NCBI RefSeq assembly: GCF_009690905.1
Contig: NZ_VOSW01000029.1
Coordinates: forward strand, 1-64,000
Direction of reading: 5' to 3'
Source of the DNA: Paraburkholderia madseniana
GTDB taxonomy: Bacteria > Pseudomonadota > Gammaproteobacteria > Burkholderiales > Burkholderiaceae
Length of the DNA stretch: 64,000 nt
Position 1 is the stretch's first letter. The number at the start of each line of letters is the position of its first letter. The position numbers were made by a program, and so were the translations under genes. Under the pieces are notes generated by a model, which saw only the letters and a list, made by a program, of their open reading frames with translations, searched no databases and was not told where the DNA came from. Positions 17,872 to 26,265 of the stretch are shown one piece after another.

Positions 17872-18780
17872 ATGAACAAGCAAGCTATCGACGCACTGCT
17901 GCAGAAAATCAACGACAGTGCCACCAGCGAAGGCAATCCGCGCACGAAGCAGATCGTCAACCGCATCGTCCAGGATCTGTTCTATACGATCGAAGACCTC
18001 GACGTGCAGCCGGCCGAGTTCTGGACCGCGCTGAATTATCTCGGCGACGCGGGCAAGAGCGGTGAGCTCGGCCTGTTGGCCGCGGGCCTCGGCTTCGAGC
18101 ATTTTCTCGATCTGCGTATGGACGAAGCGGAAGCCAAGGCGGGTATCGAAGGCGGCACGCCGCGCACCATCGAAGGACCGCTGTATGTGGCGGGCGCACC
18201 GGTGTCCGACGGGCATGCTCGGCTCGATGACGGCACCGATCCCGGTCAGACGCTGGTGATGCGTGGCCGCGTGTTTGCCGAAGACGGCAAACCGCTCGCC
18301 AATGCGCTGGTTGAAGTGTGGCACGCGAATCATCTCGGCAACTACTCGTACTTCGACAAGTCGCAGCCGGCTTTCAATCTGCGCCGCTCGATTCGCACGG
18401 ATGCCGAAGGCAAGTACAGCTTCCGCAGTGTGGTGCCGGTCGGTTACTCGGTGCCGCCGCAAGGGCAGACGCAACTGTTGCTCGATCAGTTGGGCCGTCA
18501 TGGGCATCGTCCGGCGCATATCCACTTCTTCGTGTCGGCGCCGGGCTGCCGCAAGCTGACCACGCAGATCAACATCGACGGCGATCCGTATCTGTGGGAC
18601 GACTTTGCGTTCGCCACGCGCGACGGCCTCGTTCCGGCGGTCAAGCAGGCCGAGGGCGCGGAAGGCAAGCCTTATGGCGTGGAAGGCCAGTTTGCGCTGA
18701 TCGACTTCGACTTCACGCTGTTCAAGGAGCGCGACAACCTGCCGGGCGCCGAAGTGGAACGGCTGCGTGCTGAAGCCTGA
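17872..18780 (+). CDS. catA: Catechol 1,2-dioxygenase CatA
   Basis: A 302-residue intradiol dioxygenase opening catechol to cis,cis-muconate. The ferric ligands align with the family: Y158 (GNYSYFD), Y192 (PVGYSVPP), H216 and H218 (RPAHIHFF). The N-terminal helical dimerisation domain of catechol (rather than protocatechuate) enzymes is present. AAGGAGATACCCC precedes the start. It connects the iac pathway, which ends at catechol, to ortho cleavage. Confidence 0.95.
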   Translation: MNKQAIDALLQKINDSATSEGNPRTKQIVNRIVQDLFYTIEDLDVQPAEFWTALNYLGDAGKSGELGLLAAGLGFEHFLDLRMDEAEAKAGIEGGTPRTIEGPLYVAGAPVSDGHARLDDGTDPGQTLVMRGRVFAEDGKPLANALVEVWHANHLGNYSYFDKSQPAFNLRRSIRTDAEGKYSFRSVVPVGYSVPPQGQTQLLLDQLGRHGHRPAHIHFFVSAPGCRKLTTQINIDGDPYLWDDFAFATRDGLVPAVKQAEGAEGKPYGVEGQFALIDFDFTLFKERDNLPGAEVERLRAEA

Positions 18781-18849
18781 GGCTGTGGCTGTGGCGCTCT
18801 AACGCGCCGACGCCTGAAAACGCATACGCATACCGCATGAATCTATCGA

Positions 18850-18891
18850 CCCTGGCTGCGCGACGGAGTATTCCGCGTAGTCGGGGTTTTT
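18850..18891 (+). terminator. Terminator-like hairpin between catA and catC
   Basis: Bases 18850-18862 and 18874-18886 can form a 13-bp stem with three G-U pairs and an 11-nt loop, followed directly by five T residues. This has the form of an intrinsic terminator, inside a gene group expected to be cotranscribed. Confidence 0.6.
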
Positions 18892-18919
18892 CATTACCGA
18901 TCAGAAAAGGAGAGCCAAC

Positions 18920-19210
18920 ATGCTGTTTCACGTTGAGATGACCGTCAACCTGCCGCTCGATATGGACGCCGAGCGCGCCGCGCGCTTGAAATCAGATGAG
19001 AAAGCCATGTCGCAGAAGCTACAGGAAGAGGGTGTATGGCGGCACTTGTGGCGCATCGCTGGGCGCTACGCAAACATCAGCGTGTTCGATGTGGAAAGCC
19101 CCGCGCAACTGCATGACGTGCTGAGCCAGTTACCGCTGTTTCCGTATATGGATGTCGAAGTGCGCGCACTGTGCCGGCACGCATCGTCGATTCGCGACGA
19201 CGACCGGTAA
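18920..19210 (+). CDS. catC: Muconolactone isomerase CatC
   Basis: A 96-residue protein with the family's start MLFHVEMTVNLPLDMD and the segment EGVWRHLWRIAGRYANISVFDVES. It converts muconolactone to beta-ketoadipate enol-lactone. The full family length is present, and an AAGGAG site precedes the ATG. It lies 139 bp after catA, with a terminator-like hairpin in the gap, so its expression may be partly uncoupled from catB-catA. Confidence 0.94.
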   Translation: MLFHVEMTVNLPLDMDAERAARLKSDEKAMSQKLQEEGVWRHLWRIAGRYANISVFDVESPAQLHDVLSQLPLFPYMDVEVRALCRHASSIRDDDR

Positions 19211-19224
19211 AGACGGAAGGAAGA

Positions 19225-19246
19225 AGGTGCTGCGAATGCAGCACCT
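19225..19246. terminator. Stem-loop between convergent catC and iacF
   Basis: AGGTGCTGC (19225-19233) and its exact complement (19238-19246) form a 9-bp stem with a GAAT loop between the ends of two convergent genes. An A-run (19257-19262) lies to the right, not directly at the stem, so termination is probable but not certain. Confidence 0.5.
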
Positions 19247-19264
19247 GGCCGGCACTAAAAAACC

Positions 19265-20242
19265 TTAAAGATCGAGCACCAGCAGCGGTGACGTGGCGCG
19301 CGAGACGCAGCAGCAGATCACTTTGCCGCTTGCCCTTTCAGCTTTGCTCAGGCAATGGTCGCGATGCTCGGGCGTGCCGCTCACCACATCGACCATACAG
19401 GTCCCGCATACGCCTTCGCCGCATGAGGTATCGACTTCGATACCGATCGACGCCAACGCTGCGACGATCGTCGTATTTTTATCGACATGAACCGTAGCGC
19501 CGCTGCTGGCGATCTGTACATCGAATGCATCGAGCGCGTTTGATTCGCTGCTAGCCGCCGAAGCGGGCTCGGCGGCGAAGCGTTCAAGGTGAATCGCCTC
19601 GGCAGCCACGCGCTGTTCGCCGATCGTCACCACGCGCTCCATGAAGGGCCCCGGGCCGCAGGTATAAATGTGCGAACCCTCGCGCGCACTTGCCACGCAG
19701 TCGGCCAGCACTGCATCGAGCTGTTCTTTTTCGACGCCGAAATGAGGCCGCACGAAATCACTGAACGGTGCGCGCGACAGCAACGGTAAGAACGCCGCAT
19801 GCTCCGCGCTGCGTGCGAAATAATGCAACAAGAAGCGCTCGTTCTGCTTGAGCAGGCGATAGGCCATGCTCAACAGCGGCGTGACGCCAATGCCGGCCGC
19901 AATCAGAATGTGCTCGCTCGCGCCGGACGCAAGCTGGAACAGATTGCGCGGCGCACCGATCGTCAATTCGCAACCGACAGTCACGTCGTCATGCAGCGAG
20001 CGCGAGCCGCCGCGCGACGCGTCTTCACGCTTGACGGCAAACAGGTGCGCTTCACGATGATCCGGGTCACCGCACAAGGAATACTGCCGCGTGATGCCCG
20101 AGGGCACGGTGACGTCGATATGGGCGCCGGGCTCGTAGCGGTCGAACGGTTGTCCGTCCAGACGCGATACGCTGAACGAGCGCACGCCGTGCGCTTCGTC
20201 ACGCACGCTGTCGACGCGTACGCTGAAGGTGGTTCTTTCCAT
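19265..20242 (-). CDS. iacF: Oxygenase reductase with C-terminal ferredoxin, probable IacF
   Basis: A 325-residue reductase of the phthalate-dioxygenase-reductase layout: FMN-binding barrel with RQYSLCGDPDH, NAD domain with AAGIGVTPLLSMA and YTCGPGPFM, then a plant-type [2Fe-2S] ferredoxin with CGEGVCGTC and a distal cysteine in DHCLS. It would pass electrons from NAD(P)H to the IacC-IacD oxygenase, although it lies 8.4 kb away beyond the cat genes. The start MERTTFSVRV at 20242 fits the first strand. Confidence 0.88.
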   Translation of the reverse strand: MERTTFSVRVDSVRDEAHGVRSFSVSRLDGQPFDRYEPGAHIDVTVPSGITRQYSLCGDPDHREAHLFAVKREDASRGGSRSLHDDVTVGCELTIGAPRNLFQLASGASEHILIAAGIGVTPLLSMAYRLLKQNERFLLHYFARSAEHAAFLPLLSRAPFSDFVRPHFGVEKEQLDAVLADCVASAREGSHIYTCGPGPFMERVVTIGEQRVAAEAIHLERFAAEPASAASSESNALDAFDVQIASSGATVHVDKNTTIVAALASIGIEVDTSCGEGVCGTCMVDVVSGTPEHRDHCLSKAERASGKVICCCVSRATSPLLVLDL

Positions 20243-20509
20243 GATCTTGCTGGCCAAAGGACAGAGAGGGGCAGAGCGGACGCCGCATGCAATGCGCGGC
20301 GGCCGGTTGTGCGTCAAGGATAAGAAGCCGCCAACAATCAGGCAAATCGATTAAAAATTGGTTATTAAATAAGTCACATTGATAATAGGGTGTCAGCCCC
20401 GCGCCTTCGTCATCCTTCGACACCTGCCAGATGCCGGCGCCGAGATCGCCTTGCATCCGGTCGATTCAGTTACTGGCGCGCGTATTCGTTTGATCAGGAA
20501 GTGGCGAAC

Positions 20510-20626
20510 GTGAAGCAGGAGGGCTGGATTGTGTGGTCGACTATTCTGGATACGCTGGGCGCGTTAGCTGTGCTGGCAAGTGTGGTCGCGCAGATCGCGT
20601 TTATCCGCAAATGCGGAAATCGGTGA
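20510..20626 (+). CDS. Possible small single-span membrane protein
   Basis: A 38-codon frame beginning with GTG at 20510 (another GTG at 20501) encodes a short polar start, one hydrophobic segment (TLGALAVLASVVAQIAFI) and a basic tail. An AGGAAG site lies just upstream. It sits in the 404-bp gap between iacF and the LysR gene, which otherwise shows only an A/T-rich stretch near 20340-20390 that is probably the iacF promoter region. Composition looks coding, but no family is recognised. Confidence 0.35.
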   Translation: MKQEGWIVWSTILDTLGALAVLASVVAQIAFIRKCGNR

Positions 20627-20646
20627 ACCGCCTGGTTCATCTTCGG

Positions 20647-21615
20647 TCAGCGCGGCGCAAGCCGCTCAGGTAGCGCGTAACGTTGCATCGTGCGCTCCAT
20701 TCCGTCGAGAAACGCCTGCTCTGCGGCGTTCATCTTGCGTGCGCGCAGCCACAGCAGATCGATGTCGACGTCGACCAGACCCTCTTCGGGTGGCAGACGC
20801 CACAGCCGCTGCTGCGCGAGATCGTCGCGCACGATGTGCTCGGGCAGACAACCGATGCCATAGCCCGCGAAGATCAGCCGCCGCACTTCGTCGAGGCTTG
20901 GCGAGGCAGCCACGATGCGTCCGGTAAAGCCGCGCTGATCGCGAAACACGGTGAGCGGCGAGAGGCTGTCGCCGATCTGGTCGCTGGTGAACGACACGAA
21001 GTTTTCCGCCAGCAATTGATCGATCGACAATGCATGCCGCCCGAACAGCCGATGATGCCGCCCGCAGAAAAGCGCATACCGTTGCCGCAGAAAGCAGCGC
21101 TGTTCGAGTTTGTCGACGGGGGTGCGGCACAAGCCGAGCCCGGCTGTGGCCGTTTTTTGCAGCAGTGACGAGATGATGTCCGACGAGCGCATCACTTCGA
21201 TCTGCAAATCCACGCGCGGATAGGTCTTGTGGAATTCCGCGAGGAATTCGTCGTAGACGCCGGAGTCGATCCGGCTCACCGACAGGAGCCGGATCGACCC
21301 GGTGATGTCGTCGCTGCGGTCGTCGAGTTCGGTTTCCAGCCGCGACATGTGGCCGTAAATATCGCTGGCGATGCGGTACACCTCCTCGCCGGCGCGGGTC
21401 GGTTCGAAGTGCGGGCCGCGGCGCTGGATCAGATTGCGCCCGAGCGTGTCTTCAAGCCGTTTGAGCGCCTGGCTGACCGCGGGTTGCGTCAGATGCAAAC
21501 GGGCCGCGGCACGGCTGACGCTGCGCTCCTGCATGATCACGAGGAAAGTGCGCAGCAGGTTCCAGTCGAGCCGGTCATTCAAAAAACGCGTGACGTCCGC
21601 GCGCAACTGAGTCAT
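20647..21615 (-). CDS. LysR-type regulator divergent from MFS gene
   Basis: A 322-residue LysR protein with helix-turn-helix WNLLRTFLVIMQERSVSRAAARLHLTQPAVSQALKRLE. It is divergent from an MFS carrier gene across 130 bp and probably regulates it and the amidohydrolase gene. The start MTQLRADV at 21615 was preferred because the longer frame would run through the divergent promoter region. Confidence 0.83.
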   Translation of the reverse strand: MTQLRADVTRFLNDRLDWNLLRTFLVIMQERSVSRAAARLHLTQPAVSQALKRLEDTLGRNLIQRRGPHFEPTRAGEEVYRIASDIYGHMSRLETELDDRSDDITGSIRLLSVSRIDSGVYDEFLAEFHKTYPRVDLQIEVMRSSDIISSLLQKTATAGLGLCRTPVDKLEQRCFLRQRYALFCGRHHRLFGRHALSIDQLLAENFVSFTSDQIGDSLSPLTVFRDQRGFTGRIVAASPSLDEVRRLIFAGYGIGCLPEHIVRDDLAQQRLWRLPPEEGLVDVDIDLLWLRARKMNAAEQAFLDGMERTMQRYALPERLAPR

Positions 21616-21641
21616 GGAATCACCTTCGACATTAGCCAGAT

Positions 21642-21695
21642 TTATAGCCGGGATAATAAACCGAAATTTGACTAATATTTTATGGCTGGCGATAA
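21642..21695. promoter_or_regulatory. Direct repeat in the LysR/MFS divergent gap
   Basis: TTATAGCCGGGATAA (21642-21656) is repeated with small changes as TTATGGCTGGCGATAA (21680-21695), 38 bp apart, in the divergent promoter region. It may be a pair of regulator sites; the assignment is tentative. Confidence 0.3.
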
Positions 21696-21745
21696 AACAC
21701 CTCACAAGATGGCCTGATATCAGGCATCGCGACAGAGGAGCCGCC

Positions 21746-23056
21746 ATGAACGCTTCACCCCAAGCCACCCGTCAGCCCGTGCGAGCGGCCAGCGCCGCTT
21801 TCATCGGCACGATGATCGAGTGGTATGACTTCTACATCTACGCCACGGCCGCCGCGCTGGTGTTCGGCGAGTTGTACTTCCCCTCACATGACCCGTTTGT
21901 CAGCACGATGGCGTCGTTTGCGACCTTCGCGGCTGGCTTCTTCGCGCGGCCGCTGGGCGGCGTGATCTTCGGCCACCTGGGCGATCGTATCGGCCGCAAG
22001 AAGGCGTTGATGACCACGCTGATGATGATGGGCGTCGCTACCGTGTGCGTCGGCTTGCTGCCGGCTTATACGAAGGTGGGCGTGCTCGCGCCGGTGCTGC
22101 TGGTGTTGCTGCGGGTGGTGCAAGGCGTGGCGGTGGGTGGCGAGTGGGGCGGCGCCGTGCTGATGGCCGGCGAACATGCGCCGAAAGGGCGGCGCACGTT
22201 CTTCGCTTCGTTCGCTCAACTGGGTAGCCCGGCCGGGCTGATTCTCTCGCTGATCGCATTTCGCGCGGTCACGTCGATGCCGCACGACGATTTCATCGCG
22301 TATGGCTGGCGTCTGCCGTTTCTGGCGAGCGCGGTGCTGCTCGCGGTCGGCATCTTCATCCGCATCGGTGTGAACGAGTCCCCGGAATTCCAGCGCGAGA
22401 AAGCAGCGAAGCGTACCGTCGAGTTGCCGATTGCCGAAGTGTTCCGTTCCTCCGGCGCGCTCGTTGCGCTGTGCATCGGCGCGAATACGATCGGCATTGC
22501 GGGCGTGTACTTCACCAACACTTTCATGATTTCGTACACCACGCAAAACATCGGCGTGTCGAAATCGCTGATTCTCGATTGCCTGTTCGCGGTCGCAATC
22601 ATCCAGTTTCTGTCGCAACCGCTCGCCGCATGGCTTGCTGAAAAGATCGGCGGTGCGCGCTTCCTCAAGTTGGCCGCATTCGCCGCGATGCTCTCGCCCT
22701 ATCCGATGTTCACGCTCGTGGAAAGCGGCAGCCGGCTATCGATGATTGTCGGCATCGCGCTTGCCGTGGTGTGCATGGCGAGTTTCTATTCGGTGATCGC
22801 GGGCTTTGTCAGCGGCGTGTTTCCGGTGCGGGTGCGTTATTCGGCGATCTCGCTGTCGTATCAGGTGTGCGGCGCGATTGCGGGTGGTTTGACGCCGCTG
22901 GCGGGGACATGGCTCGCGCACAAATTTACCGGGCAATGGTGGCCGCTTGCCGTGTTTTACACGTGCCTCGCCGGCATCTCGTTGTCGTGCATCGTCGCAC
23001 TGGATGCGCTGAAACACCGTCGTGTGGATGCCCCCGAAGCACTGCCTGCAAGCTGA
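21746..23056 (+). CDS. MFS transporter, metabolite:H+ symporter type
   Basis: A 436-residue carrier with TMIEWYDFYIYATAAALVF, GHLGDRIGRKKAL and about 12 hydrophobic segments, of the same family as the iac carrier at 7744. The start MNASPQ has a GAGGAG site. It is followed 79 bp later by an acetylpolyamine-amidohydrolase-like gene in the same direction, so uptake of an acylated amine or related compound is a reasonable guess. Confidence 0.85.
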   Translation: MNASPQATRQPVRAASAAFIGTMIEWYDFYIYATAAALVFGELYFPSHDPFVSTMASFATFAAGFFARPLGGVIFGHLGDRIGRKKALMTTLMMMGVATVCVGLLPAYTKVGVLAPVLLVLLRVVQGVAVGGEWGGAVLMAGEHAPKGRRTFFASFAQLGSPAGLILSLIAFRAVTSMPHDDFIAYGWRLPFLASAVLLAVGIFIRIGVNESPEFQREKAAKRTVELPIAEVFRSSGALVALCIGANTIGIAGVYFTNTFMISYTTQNIGVSKSLILDCLFAVAIIQFLSQPLAAWLAEKIGGARFLKLAAFAAMLSPYPMFTLVESGSRLSMIVGIALAVVCMASFYSVIAGFVSGVFPVRVRYSAISLSYQVCGAIAGGLTPLAGTWLAHKFTGQWWPLAVFYTCLAGISLSCIVALDALKHRRVDAPEALPAS

Positions 23057-23135
23057 ATCAAATGAAATCAAGGACGTTCCCGGCGCGTGCGATGATGGCC
23101 GTACCGGCCTACGCCTGAAGCAAAGGAACTGGAAT

Positions 23136-24158
23136 ATGCAGACGTTTTTTCATCCGGCGCAGTTGAAGCATCATCCGCGCAGCTATCTGTCGCGTGGGCA
23201 GATGCGCACGCCGCAGGAAGTGCCTGAACGTGCGTTGCGCCTCGTGGAAGCCGTGAAGAAGCTCGGCTTCGACGTGCAGGAACCGGCGGATTTCGGTGCT
23301 GCGCCGCTCGCCGCGGTGCATGGGATGAACTATCTGCGCTTCCTCGAAGAAGCGCACCGCGAATGGAAAAAGATCCCCGCGGAGTGGGGCGACGAAGTGA
23401 TGTCGAACGTGTATATCCGCGAGAACAATCCATTGCGCGGCGTGCTTGCGCAAGCGGCACGCTATCTCGCCGATGGTAGTTGTCCGGTCGGCGCGGATAC
23501 CTACGAATCCGCTTACTGGTCGGCGCAGAGCGCGCTGGCCGGCGCGCAGGCGATTCTCGACGGTGCGGGTGAAGCGTACGCGTTATGCCGCCCGCCGGGC
23601 CATCACGCGCGTGCCGAAGCGGCCGGCGGTTTCTGCTATCTGAACAATGCGGCGGTTGCAGCGCAGGCGCTGCGGCAGAAGTACGGGCGCGTCGCGATTC
23701 TCGATACCGACATGCATCACGGCCAGGGCATTCAGGAGATTTTCTACAGTCGTGACGACGTGTTGTACGTGTCGATCCACGGCGATCCGACGAATTTCTA
23801 TCCCGTGGTAGCCGGTTTTGAAGACGAGCGCGGCGCGGAGAAAGGCGAGGGCTATAACGTCAATCTGCCGATGCCGCATGGTTCAACGGAAGCCGTGTTC
23901 TTCGAGCAAGTCGACGCGGCGCTGCGCGTTCTCGCCCGTTTTCAACCGGATGTGCTGGTCGTTGCACTGGGCTTCGACATCTACAAGGACGATCCGCAAT
24001 CGATGGTGGCGGTGACCACCGAGGGCTTCGGCCAACTCGGCGGCCAACTCGGTGCGCTGAAACTGCCGACGTTGATCGTGCAGGAAGGCGGGTATCACAT
24101 CGAAACGCTCGATGCGAACGCGCAGTCGTTTTTCGGCGGGTTTGTGTCCAAGCGATGA
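23136..24158 (+). CDS. Histone-deacetylase-fold amidohydrolase, acetylpolyamine type
   Basis: A 340-residue arginase/deacetylase-fold zinc enzyme. Visible motifs are RPPGHHARAEAAGGFCYLNNAAVAA (active-site histidine pair), ILDTDMHHGQGIQEIFY (zinc Asp and His), VSIHGDPTNFYP and ALGFDIYKDDP (second zinc Asp). These and the length match bacterial acetylpolyamine amidohydrolases, which remove acetyl groups from acetylputrescine or acetylcadaverine. Association with an MFS carrier and LysR gene supports a catabolic role. The substrate is inferred from family only. Confidence 0.85.
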   Translation: MQTFFHPAQLKHHPRSYLSRGQMRTPQEVPERALRLVEAVKKLGFDVQEPADFGAAPLAAVHGMNYLRFLEEAHREWKKIPAEWGDEVMSNVYIRENNPLRGVLAQAARYLADGSCPVGADTYESAYWSAQSALAGAQAILDGAGEAYALCRPPGHHARAEAAGGFCYLNNAAVAAQALRQKYGRVAILDTDMHHGQGIQEIFYSRDDVLYVSIHGDPTNFYPVVAGFEDERGAEKGEGYNVNLPMPHGSTEAVFFEQVDAALRVLARFQPDVLVVALGFDIYKDDPQSMVAVTTEGFGQLGGQLGALKLPTLIVQEGGYHIETLDANAQSFFGGFVSKR

Positions 24159-24423
24159 AGTCAGGCGGGTGTCGCGTCGATGTCCGCGTCGGTGCCCGCC
24201 GCGCCTTTGTTTGACCTTCCCTCGTGCGTTCCGCCCCCAACGTCTTTCCGATTGTTCGGCTCATCCGACGTATCTATTCGTTTCCAGCCGCTTTATCCAT
24301 GCGGCCAGTGTGCCTACATTGTGTCCAGTGACAGCGCCACTGCATGTCCCGCTTCATCGGCGTCCATCCCGCGAATCTTCGCGACAGCGACGCCGGCGCG
24401 AACTCCATCCAAAGGAAACGATC

Positions 24424-25170
24424 ATGAGCAAACTCACAGGTAAGGTTGCGGTTGTAACGGGCGCATCGAAAGGTATCGGTGCAGCGATTGCGAAAGCATT
24501 GGCGGCGCAAGGCGCATCGGTGGTGGTGAACTATGCGTCCAGCAAGGCCGGCGCAGACGACGTGGTCGCCGCAATCACCGCAGCGGGCGGCAAAGCAGTG
24601 GCCGTTGGCGGCGATGTTTCCAAGGCAGCGGACGCGAAAGGCATCATCGATGCGGCAGTCGAAACCTATGGCCGCCTCGACATTCTCGTCAACAATTCCG
24701 GCGTGTATGAGATGGCGCCGATCGAAGACATCACCGAAGCGCACTTCCACAAGCACTTCGACGTGAACGTGCTGGGCCTGCTCCTGGTCACGCAAGCGGC
24801 GGTGAAGCATCTGGGCGAAGGCGGCAGCATCGTGAACGTCAGCTCGGTCGTCAGCCGCATCACGCCGCCGGGCAGCTCGGTCTATACCGCCACCAAGGGC
24901 GCGGTGGACGCCATCACCGGCGTGCTCGCACGCGAACTCGGCCCGCGCAAGATTCGCGTCAACTCTGTGAATCCCGGCATGGTTGAAACGGAAGGCACGC
25001 ATACCGCCGGCTTCATCGGCTCGGACTTCGAGGCCTGGGCGGTCAGCACAACACCGCTTGGCCGTATCGGTCAGCCTGACGATATCGCCGACGTCACCGT
25101 GTTCCTTGCCTCCGAGGACTCGCGCTGGATGACCGGCGAAAGCCTGATCGCCAGCGGCGGTTCGCGGTAA
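24424..25170 (+). CDS. SDR-family oxidoreductase
   Basis: A 248-residue classical SDR with VTGASKGIGAAIAKAL, NNSG, the serine in VNVSSVV and YTATK. It resembles glucose-1-dehydrogenase/3-ketoacyl-reductase-type proteins, but substrate is not predictable. An AAAGGAAACGATC ribosome site precedes the start MSKLTG. It is preceded by a 265-bp gap without recognisable features and followed by a strong terminator, so it is a single-gene unit. Confidence 0.87.
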   Translation: MSKLTGKVAVVTGASKGIGAAIAKALAAQGASVVVNYASSKAGADDVVAAITAAGGKAVAVGGDVSKAADAKGIIDAAVETYGRLDILVNNSGVYEMAPIEDITEAHFHKHFDVNVLGLLLVTQAAVKHLGEGGSIVNVSSVVSRITPPGSSVYTATKGAVDAITGVLARELGPRKIRVNSVNPGMVETEGTHTAGFIGSDFEAWAVSTTPLGRIGQPDDIADVTVFLASEDSRWMTGESLIASGGSR

Positions 25171-25263
25171 AAGGATTGGCGAGCAGCGTGTAGTGGTGGG
25201 TTCGTATGGCGATGCCATGCACCGCCTCGACACGCGCCCCCTGCGCCAGGACTGCATGAAAAC

Positions 25264-25300
25264 GCCGCCGGGCAATCGTTGCCCGGCGGCTTATTGTTTT
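25264..25300 (+). terminator. Intrinsic terminator after the SDR gene
   Basis: GCCGCCGGGCAA (25264-25275) and its exact complement (25279-25290) form a 12-bp stem with a TCG loop, followed by the T-rich TTATTGTTTT. It ends the SDR unit and lies just beyond the stop of the convergent LysR gene. Confidence 0.85.
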
Positions 25301-26180
25301 ATTGCGCCGCCACAGTAGCGGTGCTTGTCAGCTCCACCGCAAACAACGCGTCCAACAGATTCGACCCCGGCCTTTCAGCAAGCCGCGTGAGCGATTCGAT
25401 CATCTGCACCTGACAATCCTGAAGCGGAATCATCCTGATCCGCCGCGATTCATTGAATTCGGCGCGCGCGATCACGCCCACCCCCATGCCTTGCGCGACC
25501 GCTTCCTCCAGCGCTTCACGCCCGTCCACGTACATCACCGGTTCGACCTGCAACGACTCGCGCACCAGTTCGATTTCCAGCAATTGCTGAGTGACCGATT
25601 GCCGCTCGCGAAAAATCATCGGCTGTTGCACGAGTTCCGCGTAGCTCAGCTTGCGTTTCTTCGCCACGGGATAGCTCACCGGCACCATGGCCACCAGCGG
25701 ATCGCGCCGCAGCACGCGTGACTCGAGCCGGCTGTGCACCTGCGGGGCGGCGGTAATGGCGGCGTCGACCGCGCTCGACAACACGCGCTGCATGCAATCC
25801 GCGGCATTGGCGATCGAGAGCGTTACGACGATCCCCGGATGCAGCTTGCGAAAGGCGCCAATCAGCGCGACGGCCAGATCGGGCGCGTCCGCCACCAGCG
25901 AGAGCGAGCCGGACTCGAGCCCACCCGCGGATTCGAGCAGTTGCCGCGCGTCGCGCTCGCAGCTAAGCATCTGCCGCGTCACGGTGAAGAGACGCAGGCC
26001 GAGTTCGGTGGTTTCGACGCCGCGCGGGCCGCGCTCGAACAATTTGACGCCGTAATCCTGCTCGAGCCGCTTCACGTGATCCGACACCGCCGGCTGCGTG
26101 AGCGACAGCGCCTGCGCCGCTTTGGAAAACCCGCCGTGTTCCGCGACCGCATGAAAGGCCCGCAATTGCGCGTATTGCAC
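25299..26180 (-). CDS. LysR-type regulator of the phosphonate genes
   Basis: A 293-residue LysR protein (MQYAQLRAFHAVAEHGGFSKAAQALSLTQPAVSDHVKRLE). It is divergent from phnW across 85 bp containing an ATCGAT inverted repeat. LysR regulators next to phnWX respond to 2-aminoethylphosphonate in several proteobacteria, so it is probably the specific activator of this unit. Confidence 0.83.
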   Translation of the reverse strand: MQYAQLRAFHAVAEHGGFSKAAQALSLTQPAVSDHVKRLEQDYGVKLFERGPRGVETTELGLRLFTVTRQMLSCERDARQLLESAGGLESGSLSLVADAPDLAVALIGAFRKLHPGIVVTLSIANAADCMQRVLSSAVDAAITAAPQVHSRLESRVLRRDPLVAMVPVSYPVAKKRKLSYAELVQQPMIFRERQSVTQQLLEIELVRESLQVEPVMYVDGREALEEAVAQGMGVGVIARAEFNESRRIRMIPLQDCQVQMIESLTRLAERPGSNLLDALFAVELTSTATVAAQ

Positions 26181-26218
26181 GTCTGCCTCACCGAGAGATA
26201 AGTTTTTACGATACCTGC

Positions 26219-26233
26219 ATCGATTATATCGAT
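26219..26233. promoter_or_regulatory. Palindrome upstream of phnW
   Basis: ATCGAT-TAT-ATCGAT is a 15-bp perfect inverted repeat in the LysR/phnW divergent gap, 33 bp before the phnW start. It is a candidate site for the adjacent LysR protein. Confidence 0.45.
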
Positions 26234-26265
26234 TTTACCGATGGACAGCCTTTCTGTACCGTGTC

